DNA from: an uncultured Rickettsiales bacterium
Lineage (GTDB): Bacteria; Pseudomonadota; Alphaproteobacteria; UBA8366
Direction: 5' to 3'
Assembly: GCA_913046825.1 (NCBI GenBank)
Contig: CAJWTF010000187.1
Coordinates: 1 to 5,668, forward strand
Length of the DNA stretch: 5,668 nt
Both the position numbers and the translations under genes were made by a program. The notes beneath the pieces are model-generated. The model was not told where the DNA came from. It saw nothing but the letters and a program-made list of their open reading frames with translations, and made no database searches. Of the stretch, positions 1 through 5,586 are shown piece by piece. The stretch's first letter is position 1. Each line of letters begins with the position of its first letter.

Positions 1-973
1 GATTGGCTGTTAGTTTGATCACCGGCTCGATCGGGTTACCGATGACGTTGCCTTGGCCTGTCGGGAAAAGATGCACCACGAAGCCCGCGGCCGCTTGCAG
101 GGTCACGCACTCGGCCGCGGCCGATGATGTGTCCATAAAATAAAGGCCAGCACCTTTTGCAGGTTCTTCAGCGGGTTTGAGGACGTCGATATAGTTCGTC
201 TTCTTTCCGATCTTCTCTAAATTACCGAATGCTTTCTCTTCAATGGTCGTCAGGCCGCCTTCAATATTGCCTTTGGTCGGCTGACTTTCCGAAAGATCGT
301 CCGTCTTATGGCGTTCGATCATGTCGTTATATTCGGTCCAGGTAGCGTAGAATTTCTCGCTCGCCTGAGGTGTGGCGCCGCGTTCCTTGCAAACCAATTC
401 CGCGCCTGTGATCTCCGACGTCTCCCCGAAGCAACTGGTGATACCGATTGGATCCATCTTGTCGATGAAGTTACCAACGGTTGGGTTCGAGCCGATGCCG
501 GATGTGGTATCGGATTCACCGCATTTAACCGAGACCCAGAGCTCACTGATATCGCATTGCTCGCGCTGAATTTCGGAAGCGTCCTGGAGCATTTCCTGAG
601 CGACGCGGCAGGCGTCGGCGACGGTTTTTATCTCACCATTGCGCTCCAGCGCGAAGCCTTCAACCCGCTTTCCGGTCTTGGCGATGCCGTCAACAACACG
701 TCCGGTCCAGCCGGGCTCAATGCCGATGACAATAACACCCGCGACATTCGGGTTGGCCCCGGTGCCGATCAGGGTCCTGAAATGCAGATTCAAATCCTCG
801 CCGAACTGCAAGCGTCCGTAGTGATGCGGCAACGCCAACGTCCCTTTAACGTTATGCTCAACCTTTTCACAGGCCGCGTTGGACAGATCATCCAGGGGCA
901 GGATGATGACGTGGTTGCGGATGCCGACGCGGCCATTCTCGCGGCGGTATCCCATGAAATTTTTGGGCAACAT
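1..973 (-). CDS. suyB: (2R)-sulfolactate sulfo-lyase large (beta) subunit, UxaA family, C-terminus cut by window edge
   Basis: Large catalytic subunit of a UxaA/altronate-dehydratase-family lyase. With the SuyA subunit it would eliminate sulfite from (2R)-sulfolactate to give pyruvate in the cytoplasm, a late step in cysteate and related C3-sulfonate breakdown. The first 324 residues are visible; from memory the family is about 390 long, so roughly 65 are missing beyond position 1. Family landmarks are [15 protein letters not shown] (residues 8-22), [18 protein letters not shown] (150-167), EITGAE (187-192), [18 protein letters not shown] (234-251) and [18 protein letters not shown] (303-320). 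The DDLSNAACE stretch (28-36) and [14 protein letters not shown] (48-61) fit the SuyB branch as I remember it better than altronate dehydratase. The start ATG lies 5 bases after the suyA stop, with a short AGGA just upstream, so the two are probably translationally coupled. A generic altronate or galactarate dehydratase is the main alternative. Confidence 0.78.
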   Translation of the reverse strand, partial: MLPKNFMGYRRENGRVGIRNHVIILPLDDLSNAACEKVEHNVKGTLALPHHYGRLQFGEDLNLHFRTLIGTGANPNVAGVIVIGIEPGWTGRVVDGIAKTGKRVEGFALERNGEIKTVADACRVAQEMLQDASEIQREQCDISELWVSVKCGESDTTSGIGSNPTVGNFIDKMDPIGITSCFGETSEITGAELVCKERGATPQASEKFYATWTEYNDMIERHKTDDLSESQPTKGNIEGGLTTIEEKAFGNLEKIGKKTNYIDVLKPAEEPAKGAGLYFMDTSSAAAECVTLQAAAGFVVHLFPTGQGNVIGNPIEPVIKLTAN

Positions 974-978
974 GGTTC

Positions 979-1266
979 CTACCACTTCTTTGTCTTGAGG
1001 TTGTGGGTGTGAACGTGGCCGCCGATGGCGACGTCCTGGACGATTTTGCCAATATCGTGGCCGTATTTCAGAACCGCGTCACCATCCTTGAAATCGGCAA
1101 GCGCGATCTTGTGGCCGAGCGGTATATCGTTCAGTGCCTTGACTGTGATCGTCTCATCCGACTCCATCTTCCAGCCGGTCAGGTCTATCCCTGTTTTTAC
1201 GTCCTCGACGACCACAACGCCCACGGTGTCGGTGTCGTTATGAACGACGAAATGAGGCGCTGACAT
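979..1266 (-). CDS. suyA: (2R)-sulfolactate sulfo-lyase small (alpha) subunit, SAF domain
   Basis: Small partner of the adjacent lyase. It is a 95-residue stand-alone SAF domain, the module that in UxaA-type dehydratases is either the N-terminal domain or a separate subunit. Family signatures are [17 protein letters not shown] (residues 47-63), KYGHDIG (67-73) and the C-terminal [14 protein letters not shown] (82-95), whose HxHxHN run is typical of SuyA-like proteins. The chosen ATG (complement of 1264-1266) has AGGAGG only four bases upstream. A longer reading up to 1326 has no such site and would run across the promoter, so it is rejected. The gene is followed after 5 bases by the large subunit. 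The subunit assignment is firm; the substrate (sulfolactate rather than a sugar acid) is inferred from sequence resemblance recalled without a search. Confidence 0.8.
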   Translation of the reverse strand: MSAPHFVVHNDTDTVGVVVVEDVKTGIDLTGWKMESDETITVKALNDIPLGHKIALADFKDGDAVLKYGHDIGKIVQDVAIGGHVHTHNLKTKKW

Positions 1267-1270
1267 GCTT

Positions 1271-1314
1271 CCTCCTGTGTTGATATTATTATAGTGACAG
1301 GGCTTGCCCGACAG
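1271..1314 (-). promoter_or_regulatory. Candidate suyAB promoter with overlapping operator-like repeats and strong SD
   Basis: On the minus strand an exact TATAAT (complement of 1288-1293) sits 21 bases before the suyA start codon. A start site near 1281 would leave a leader of about 15 bases that contains the AGGAGG (complement of 1271-1276). There is no good -35 hexamer 16-18 bases upstream. In its place is the dyad GGGC-TT-GCCC (1300-1309), bracketed by two GACAG copies (1296-1300 and 1310-1314). A perfect -10 with no -35 suggests an activator-dependent promoter; the repeats are a candidate binding site. No transcript or footprint information is available, so this is inference. Confidence 0.45.
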
Positions 1315-1430
1315 TGCGCAAAACACGCGTACTCTGGGAACAATCCGTGTGTTGGACCATAAAAGACCCGGCGCTATGGGGAGTCAATGCTACCCCTGGG
1401 ATTACGGGAGACTTCTGGTCTTTTTCGGAC

Positions 1431-1784
1431 TTAGGTGCCGCCGTCGTGAGCAGTGCGGCTGTCGGCAGGGGCTTGATCGCGTTCGGTCATGCCGTAATCA
1501 CGCAGGATGGCGGCGACTCGTAAACGGTAATTAGCGAACACGCCGCCACGCCCTTTTGCCTGCGCGCTCCGATGTTTTTCCAGATTGCGCCATTTTAGGA
1601 CGGCTTCTTCGTCACGCCAGAATGAGAGGGAGAGAACCTTGCCTTCGTCCGTGAGGCTCTGAAACCGCTCGATGGAGATGAAGCCGTCGATTTTGTCGAG
1701 TTCCAGCCGCAATCCACCGGCAATATCCAAATACTCCTGCTTTCGTCCATCGGCGGGCCAAACTTCGAAGATGACTGCAATCAT
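1431..1784 (-). CDS. Antibiotic biosynthesis monooxygenase (ABM)-fold protein
   Basis: A 117-residue protein of the ABM superfamily, small dimeric alpha+beta-barrel proteins that include quinol-forming monooxygenases, IsdG-like haem oxygenases and many of unknown function. The N-terminal strand MIAVIFEVWPADGRKQEYLD (residues 1-20), DGFISIERFQS (33-43), KVLSLSFWRDEEAVLKWRN (49-67) and the HR-A-Q-GRGG helix (71-81) are the usual pattern of this subgroup, often about 100-115 long. The tail from residue 98 is hydrophilic and probably disordered. The ATG at the complement of 1782-1784 is chosen because the barrel strand begins right there; the ribosome site is weak (GGA, 8 bases upstream). It lies 65 bases after the ATPase gene on the same strand and 164 bases before suyA. 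The substrate cannot be told from sequence; detoxification of a reactive quinone or aldehyde is only a guess. Confidence 0.8.
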   Translation of the reverse strand: MIAVIFEVWPADGRKQEYLDIAGGLRLELDKIDGFISIERFQSLTDEGKVLSLSFWRDEEAVLKWRNLEKHRSAQAKGRGGVFANYRLRVAAILRDYGMTERDQAPADSRTAHDGGT

Positions 1785-1849
1785 GTGATTTCCGACTCAT
1801 ATCGATAAGAAGGCACAGTCTTGCCGATGATGTCGTAAGGCGTCCAACC

Positions 1850-2644
1850 CTAATTGACTGCCATACCGTAGACGGCACTCGGGGGCGAAGCGAGATCGAA
1901 TTCCAAGCGAAGGACCCTGCCGGATTTGCTGTATTCAAGGTGGTTCACGAGACTGTCCACAATCCCGATGCCACGCAGGCTGTGAGTGGAGCTTCTTCTG
2001 CACCAGATAACGGAATTGAAGTAGAAACCCCGCCCTTCATCTTCAATGCGTACCGAGATGCGCCGCCCGTTCCATGTCGCGGAGATTTTAATGCGGCGTT
2101 TTCTAAGCTGATTGTCGGCGAGCCGACTCTCGACGTCATCTAGGAACTCGCCTATGATATTGAGATCAATGGCGTTCGAAATTGAGCCGATTTCCAGGTT
2201 TCCGTGCAGGAGGGAGTTTGCGAGGAATTCGTGAAGCGCGATTTGGATCGCTGCTTTGACTTCATCGGGCATTTCGAAGTCGCATTCGAACCTTCGGATG
2301 AGGATGCTCGCCAGATCCAACGAATAAGCCGACGCGGAAGACATATCGATCTGAAAGGAGCGTGCTGTGACGTCGGTCAGTGAGCTTGCTGTACTCGCGA
2401 TATCGCAATCATAGTTGGTCTCCACAATCGCAGCTGTCGGGCGGCTGCAAATTTGGAGCAATTCCTCATAGGTAGGCGCCTTCGTAAACGTCAGAATCTG
2501 ATATTGAGGAAGCGCCCTGGGAGCTTCATCTAACTGCGTAATTTGAGATGGCTCAAATGCAATGGATCGCAGGGGAGTGCCGACTTCCTTGAGGTCGGTG
2601 GCATCTCGCGCATCACAGTAAACAATGTAGCTGTCGCTTGGCAT
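1850..2644 (-). CDS. GHKL/anti-sigma-type ATP-binding regulatory protein (RsbW-like HATPase at C-terminus)
   Basis: A 264-residue soluble protein with an RsbW/SpoIIAB-like GHKL ATPase domain over about residues 125-255. The N box is ALHEFLANSLLHGN (136-149, with E139 and N143). The G1 box is EDEGRGF (201-207, D202 as the adenine-contacting Asp), and a G2-like loop is RGIGI (224-228). Such domains act as serine kinases/anti-sigma factors or as output modules of response regulators. The first 100 or so residues match nothing I can name. Their length and alternating hydrophobic pattern would allow a degenerate receiver domain, but no DD, D or K phospho-acceptor pattern is clear. No transmembrane segment is seen. 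The start is secure: GGAGGA lies 5 bases upstream of the ATG. No antagonist (STAS protein), phosphatase or sigma factor gene is in the window. It is the first gene of the leftward group and may control it, which is inference. Confidence 0.75.
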   Translation of the reverse strand: MPSDSYIVYCDARDATDLKEVGTPLRSIAFEPSQITQLDEAPRALPQYQILTFTKAPTYEELLQICSRPTAAIVETNYDCDIASTASSLTDVTARSFQIDMSSASAYSLDLASILIRRFECDFEMPDEVKAAIQIALHEFLANSLLHGNLEIGSISNAIDLNIIGEFLDDVESRLADNQLRKRRIKISATWNGRRISVRIEDEGRGFYFNSVIWCRRSSTHSLRGIGIVDSLVNHLEYSKSGRVLRLEFDLASPPSAVYGMAVN

Positions 2645-2798
2645 TGTCTTCCTCCATTCTCGTGCAATCGGTCGGCGATTGTTGGAACGTGGTGATCGAA
2701 ATTCTCTCTATAACTGCAATTGTCACCGCGTAAGGTTAATTCTCTGTAAAGATGCGAGAAAAAATTGGGTGGGTAGCGCACGCCCTCACAACGGTCTG

Positions 2799-2838
2799 TT
2801 GATGCAGGTCAACGCTCTAATCGTATTCAATCTATATG
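2799..2838 (+). promoter_or_regulatory. FNR/FixK-like box with downstream -10-like hexamer
   Basis: TTGATGCAGGTCAA (2799-2812) matches the TTGAT-N4-ATCAA consensus of FNR/FnrL/FixK/Dnr regulators at 9 of 10 defined positions. A -10-like TATATG (2833-2838) follows on the plus strand. The box centre would fall near -39 to -41, close to the spacing of class II FNR-activated promoters. Read rightward it would serve the reading frame starting at 2901. The box is nearly symmetric, so it could also act toward the leftward ATPase gene, whose start is about 155 bases away. The match is visible in the sequence; function under low oxygen is inferred. Confidence 0.4.
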
Positions 2839-2900
2839 TCTCTGCGATGCATGGGGCGTGGTGGATGCCTCACGAACATAAACGCGGATGGAGGAAGTTG

Positions 2901-3106
2901 ATGGGTGGAGAATACGAGGTGGGTGCGGCGGAATTGCGGGAATTGGCGGAAAACTCAATGATCTGCTGAAGATCAGAACCCTACTGATTGGCATGAAACA
3001 ATTCGAAAGCCTGGAAGCATTGAGCAAAAATGGCCGGTGCTATCCGGTACCGCCCTACGGCGCGCATATGGTTCCATCGGAAAGGATGGGGAAAAGCTAC
3101 AGTTAA
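2901..3106 (+). pseudogene. Frameshifted gene relic, possibly the N-terminal part of a DUF169 protein
   Basis: An ATG at 2901 sits 5 bases after GGAGGA (2890-2895), a very good ribosome site. The frame reads MGGEYEVGAAELRELA and then ends at 2969 after 22 codons. Protein-like sequence resumes in another frame from about 2948: GKLNDLLKIRTLLIGMKQF, then ESLEAL, to a stop at 3106. Joining the two near 2946-2953 gives a continuous amphipathic stretch. It resembles, from memory, the start of DUF169 proteins (helix, then a leucine-rich R-T-x-P-I-G-M-K strand). The family is over 200 residues, so most of the gene is gone, and residues after about 3030 no longer look like it. It ends 13 bases short of the convergent deacylase stop. 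Chance open frames, or a real small protein starting at 2901 or 2888, are alternatives. Confidence 0.35.
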
Positions 3107-3119
3107 GATGTGTTCTCTG

Positions 3120-4565
3120 TCACGCGGCGCTTTGCCGTCGTAAGGCCTTGCCGGGGCGGGCGTCGGTGGCCGCGCCATCGGACCAGACCGTACGGCCGTT
3201 CACGAAGACCGTATCGATGCCGGCGGCGGGCTCCATCGGGTGATCGAAATCGGCCATGTCGAGCACGGTCTCCGGATCGAAGACGACGAGGTCGGCGAAG
3301 TTCCCTTCCTTGATCTCGCCCCGACCTTGGAGTCCGAAGACTGACGCCGGTTTACCGGACATACGGTGCACGGCGTCCTCGAGGCTCAACAAATCGAGGT
3401 CGCGGCTATAGTGGCCCAATACTCTGGGGAAGGTTCCCCAAAGGCGCGGATGGGGATGGTGATCGTGCGGCAGTCCGTCAGACGCGACCATGGAATGCTG
3501 GTATTTGATAATCCGTTGCACGTCGGCTTCGTCCATCATGAAATAGATAGCGCCGGCCGGTTGAAGGCGGTCGCAGGCGTCCTCGACGCTACATCCCCAT
3601 TCTTCGGCGATGTCAGAGAGATCACGCCCGCCTGCTTCCGGCTCCGGGACGGACCACGTGATGATTACGCGCCGCGCCTCGCCCAGTCGCCATTTCTGCA
3701 AAACGGTCGAGCCCGCGACATAGGGATAGACGTCGAGGTCGACCCGCTGGTCTTTGCGGATACGATCGATAATCTCCAGCGTTTCTTCGCTGCGCCCCCA
3801 ATTCTCCTTACCCGTTACCTTATGATGGGACAGGACGACGGCGGCGTCAGATTCCCGGCCGATGCGGAAGGCTTCCTCCAGAGATTCGACGATATCATCG
3901 CCCTCGTTCCGCAAATGGGTCGTGTAAAGCGCGCCCGCGGGTCCGAGAAGCTCCGCGAGTTTTAGAATCTCACTCGTCGGCGCTGGTTTTGCCGGCTCGT
4001 AGGCGAGGCCGGTCGAGAGTCCGACAGCACCAGCATCGAGCGCTTCGGCCAAGTTGTCGCACATGGCGTCAATCTCGGTATCGGTCGCCGGTCGTTGCAA
4101 TTCGTCCATAGCGCCGACCCGGAGCGTCGTGTGACCACACAGAAGGGCAGCGTTTGTCGCGGCGGGATTGGCGTCGATGGCGCTAAAGAATTCAGACATG
4201 CGGGGAAATTTATAACCGTCACCGAGGAGGTCGAGCGGCGGCGGCGGGCGGTCTCCCACAAAGCGGAGTGGAGCCAAGCTGACGCCGCAATTCCCGGCGA
4301 CGACAGTGGTGACACCTTGGCTCGTTTTATATGACATGTCCGGCTTGGAAAGCAGGGCGTGATCGTCATGGGTATGAACATCGATGAAGCCCGGCGCGAC
4401 GACGCGGTTCGAGGCATCATGCTCCACATCGGCCGAAGCCTTCGACAAGTCTCCGATTATAGCGATGCGGTCGCCCTTAATGCCGATATCGGCGCTTTGC
4501 CGGGCGGCCCCAGTGCCGTCGATGACGTCGCCGTTTCGGATGATCACGTCGTATTCGTTCGCCAT
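3120..4565 (-). CDS. N-acyl-D-amino-acid deacylase (D-aminoacylase), amidohydrolase superfamily
   Basis: A 481-residue zinc hydrolase expected to release D-amino acids from their N-acyl forms in the cytoplasm; the length is normal for D-aminoacylases. The start YDVIIRNGDVIDGTG (residues 5-19) and end EIKEGNFADLVVFDPETV (417-434) form the small beta-sandwich of this superfamily, around a TIM-barrel core. Metal ligands known from the Alcaligenes faecalis enzyme are present in order: VHTH (H64, H66), GNCG (C93), TTHLRNEGD (H217), LSHHK (H247) and ASDG (D363). LSTGLAYEP (183-191) is also typical. The start at the complement of 4563-4565 is preferred over an ATG at 4646. The family alignment begins right here, an AAGG lies 8 bases upstream, and a candidate promoter lies inside the longer version. 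It is divergent from the YrdC-type gene (112 bases apart) and convergent with the relic. The acyl and side-chain preference cannot be read from sequence; D-glutamate or D-aspartate variants are possible. Confidence 0.92.
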   Translation of the reverse strand: MANEYDVIIRNGDVIDGTGAARQSADIGIKGDRIAIIGDLSKASADVEHDASNRVVAPGFIDVHTHDDHALLSKPDMSYKTSQGVTTVVAGNCGVSLAPLRFVGDRPPPPLDLLGDGYKFPRMSEFFSAIDANPAATNAALLCGHTTLRVGAMDELQRPATDTEIDAMCDNLAEALDAGAVGLSTGLAYEPAKPAPTSEILKLAELLGPAGALYTTHLRNEGDDIVESLEEAFRIGRESDAAVVLSHHKVTGKENWGRSEETLEIIDRIRKDQRVDLDVYPYVAGSTVLQKWRLGEARRVIITWSVPEPEAGGRDLSDIAEEWGCSVEDACDRLQPAGAIYFMMDEADVQRIIKYQHSMVASDGLPHDHHPHPRLWGTFPRVLGHYSRDLDLLSLEDAVHRMSGKPASVFGLQGRGEIKEGNFADLVVFDPETVLDMADFDHPMEPAAGIDTVFVNGRTVWSDGAATDARPGKALRRQSAA

Positions 4566-4600
4566 GGCTTGAGCCTTACAATTATTTTCGATCAAGGTTA

Positions 4601-4629
4601 AATCTAACTGCCCGTTCGGGATTGGCCAA
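4601..4629 (-). promoter_or_regulatory. Candidate sigma-70-type promoter for the D-aminoacylase gene
   Basis: On the minus strand TTGGCC (complement of 4624-4629) and TAGATT (complement of 4601-4606) are separated by exactly 17 bases, each matching 4 of 6 consensus positions. The expected start near 4594 leaves a leader of about 30 bases before the ATG at 4565. The spacer carries CCCG-TT-CGGG (4611-4620), a short dyad that could be an operator. The site fits the preferred start codon, but both hexamers are mediocre. Confidence 0.3.
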
Positions 4630-4677
4630 CGGTGTCCGAGCGCCATCTTCTGTTAAAATGATTATCTAGGAGCGTGT

Positions 4678-5370
4678 TTGAAGATGGACCTCAGCCCCGA
4701 GAAAGTGCGGCAAGACGCCGAAGATGTATTCGATGTGATCATGGACGGGGGCATTGCCATAATTCCGCTCGACGTTGCCTATGCGATTATCGGACATCGG
4801 GAAGCGGCAATTAAGAAGATTTTCGCAGTGAAGAACCGCAGTTTCGAGAAACCCAGCGGCATGCTCGCCTGCATGGATCACTCGCTGCTGTTTCACGATC
4901 TGGGTGATAAAGAACGAGAAATTCAACACGCTTTGTTCGATGAGTATGACCTACCGTTTTCAGTGGTGGCAACGTTTGACCCGAAACATCCGGGATTGGC
5001 GGGCGTCGACCCTTATGTGATTGAGACGTCCTCGAAAGTCGGAACCTTGGATACGCTTTTGAACGCGGGGGCATTGCACAACGCATTGACGCAATTGTGT
5101 TTTGAGAGAGGCAAGCCCGTGTTTGGGTCGTCGGCAAATATATCGCTGAGCGGCAGTAAATTCAGCGTCGCTGATGTGGAGCAGGAACTGAAAGAAGTTG
5201 CCGATATCATCATCGATCATGGCACTTCGAAATATGCCAATCCGGAAGGTGTTTCGAGCAGTATTATCGACTTCCGGGATTTCACCGTCGTTCGGTATGG
5301 TTGCTGCTTCGATCAACTGGACAGTATTTTCCGTGATAGGTTTTCTATCGAATTGCGGCCTGCATCGTAG
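4678..5370 (+). CDS. YrdC/Sua5-domain protein, divergent relative of L-threonylcarbamoyladenylate synthase
   Basis: A 230-residue single YrdC domain without the C-terminal Sua5 extension. Canonical members make threonylcarbamoyl-AMP for tRNA t6A. The fold landmarks are present: GGIAIIPLDVAYAIIGH (residues 24-40), IFAVKNRSFEKP (48-59, with K52, R54 and K58 of the nucleotide-binding KxR loop), GKPVFGSSANISLSG (145-159, the STSANLSG motif) and GVSSSIIDF-(6)-RYG (191-208). Several normally conserved positions differ. The P-T-D/E-T-VYGLG motif reads PLDVAYAIIG, the PGP-x-T motif reads DLPFS (91-95), and the VR-x-P segment reads KVGTLD (120-125). Two residues are inserted in SANxSG. It may therefore be a paralogue with another substrate rather than TsaC. 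AGGAG (4668-4672) is 5 bases from the TTG at 4678 and 11 from an in-frame ATG at 4684; either start is possible and they differ by two residues. It is divergent from the deacylase gene. Confidence 0.82.
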   Translation: MKMDLSPEKVRQDAEDVFDVIMDGGIAIIPLDVAYAIIGHREAAIKKIFAVKNRSFEKPSGMLACMDHSLLFHDLGDKEREIQHALFDEYDLPFSVVATFDPKHPGLAGVDPYVIETSSKVGTLDTLLNAGALHNALTQLCFERGKPVFGSSANISLSGSKFSVADVEQELKEVADIIIDHGTSKYANPEGVSSSIIDFRDFTVVRYGCCFDQLDSIFRDRFSIELRPAS

Positions 5371-5470
5371 AATAAAATTAATTATTCAAATAAAAGATAA
5401 TGTTATTTTATTATTTAAATAAATACTAATGAATATTATAAGATGAATATTCTAATATTATTCTAAGCTC
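5371..5470. other. Extreme AT-rich island downstream of the YrdC-type gene
   Basis: Only 12 of these 100 bases are G or C, in sharp contrast to the genes on the left, and the island begins immediately after the TAG stop. It contains a 12-base palindrome TTATTTAAATAA (5411-5422) and two ATGAATATT copies 14 bases apart (5429-5437 and 5443-5451). An imperfect A/T-only hairpin pairs roughly 5384-5400 with 5403-5419. There is no GC-rich stem for a classical terminator. It could be a weak terminator region, a nucleoid-protein binding site, or foreign DNA next to the IS debris. No gene is visible here or in 5471-5586. Confidence 0.6.
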
Positions 5471-5524
5471 AATTGTTGCGTTGAATTTTATTGTTTATCG
5501 GCATGGTTGTTCGTACTGTCCGCA

Positions 5525-5548
5525 GATTGGTCCTAATACGATTGGACC
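5525..5548. repeat. Short inverted and direct repeat
   Basis: GGTCCTAAT (5529-5537) and ATTGGACC (5541-5548) pair over 8 bases with one bulged T and a 3-base loop. The same stretch also holds two GATTGG copies (5525-5530 and 5540-5545). There is no T run on either strand, so it is not a convincing terminator. It may be a remnant end of the neighbouring IS or a small operator. Confidence 0.35.
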
Positions 5549-5586
5549 GCGATTAGATGACGATGCCGATGGGTGCTGGCCATATG

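Larger units (their letters stand above)
2645..3119. other. 475-base stretch without an intact gene
   Basis: This lies between the start of the ATPase gene and the end of the deacylase gene. It contains an FNR-like box with a -10-like element and a probable frameshifted gene relic (both listed separately). The ATPase promoter should lie in 2656-2790, but I see no hexamer pair close to a sigma-70 consensus there. Other open frames here are short, lack ribosome sites, or have unprotein-like composition. No tRNA, terminator with a T run, or CRISPR repeat was seen. Confidence 0.6.

Noticed and set aside
308..1012. Long plus-strand open frame opposite suyB (234 codons)
   Set aside because: It is the antisense shadow of suyB, whose minus-strand translation carries clear UxaA-family motifs across the same bases; the plus-strand product resembles nothing.
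1304..1534. Plus-strand open frames between suyA and the ABM gene
   Set aside because: No ribosome site, implausible composition, and overlap with the suyA promoter and the ABM coding region.
2679..2969. TTG-started plus-strand frame of 96 codons
   Set aside because: No ribosome site at the TTG, and the first two thirds look non-coding; only its last 22 codons from the ATG at 2901 have a proper SD.
2960..2974. GATCT-GCTGA-AGATC hairpin as a terminator
   Set aside because: Only a 5-bp stem with no T run on either side; it lies within the probable gene relic.
3366..3965. Plus-strand open frame of 199 codons within the deacylase gene
   Set aside because: Shadow of the deacylase; the minus strand carries all catalytic motifs here.
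4566..4646. N-terminal extension of the deacylase to an ATG at 4646
   Set aside because: The extra 27 residues lie outside the family alignment, have no good ribosome site, and overlap the candidate promoter.
5529..5548. GGTCC/GGACC hairpin as a rho-independent terminator of the YrdC gene
   Set aside because: Too far from the stop codon, has a bulge and a 3-base loop, and lacks a T run on either strand.
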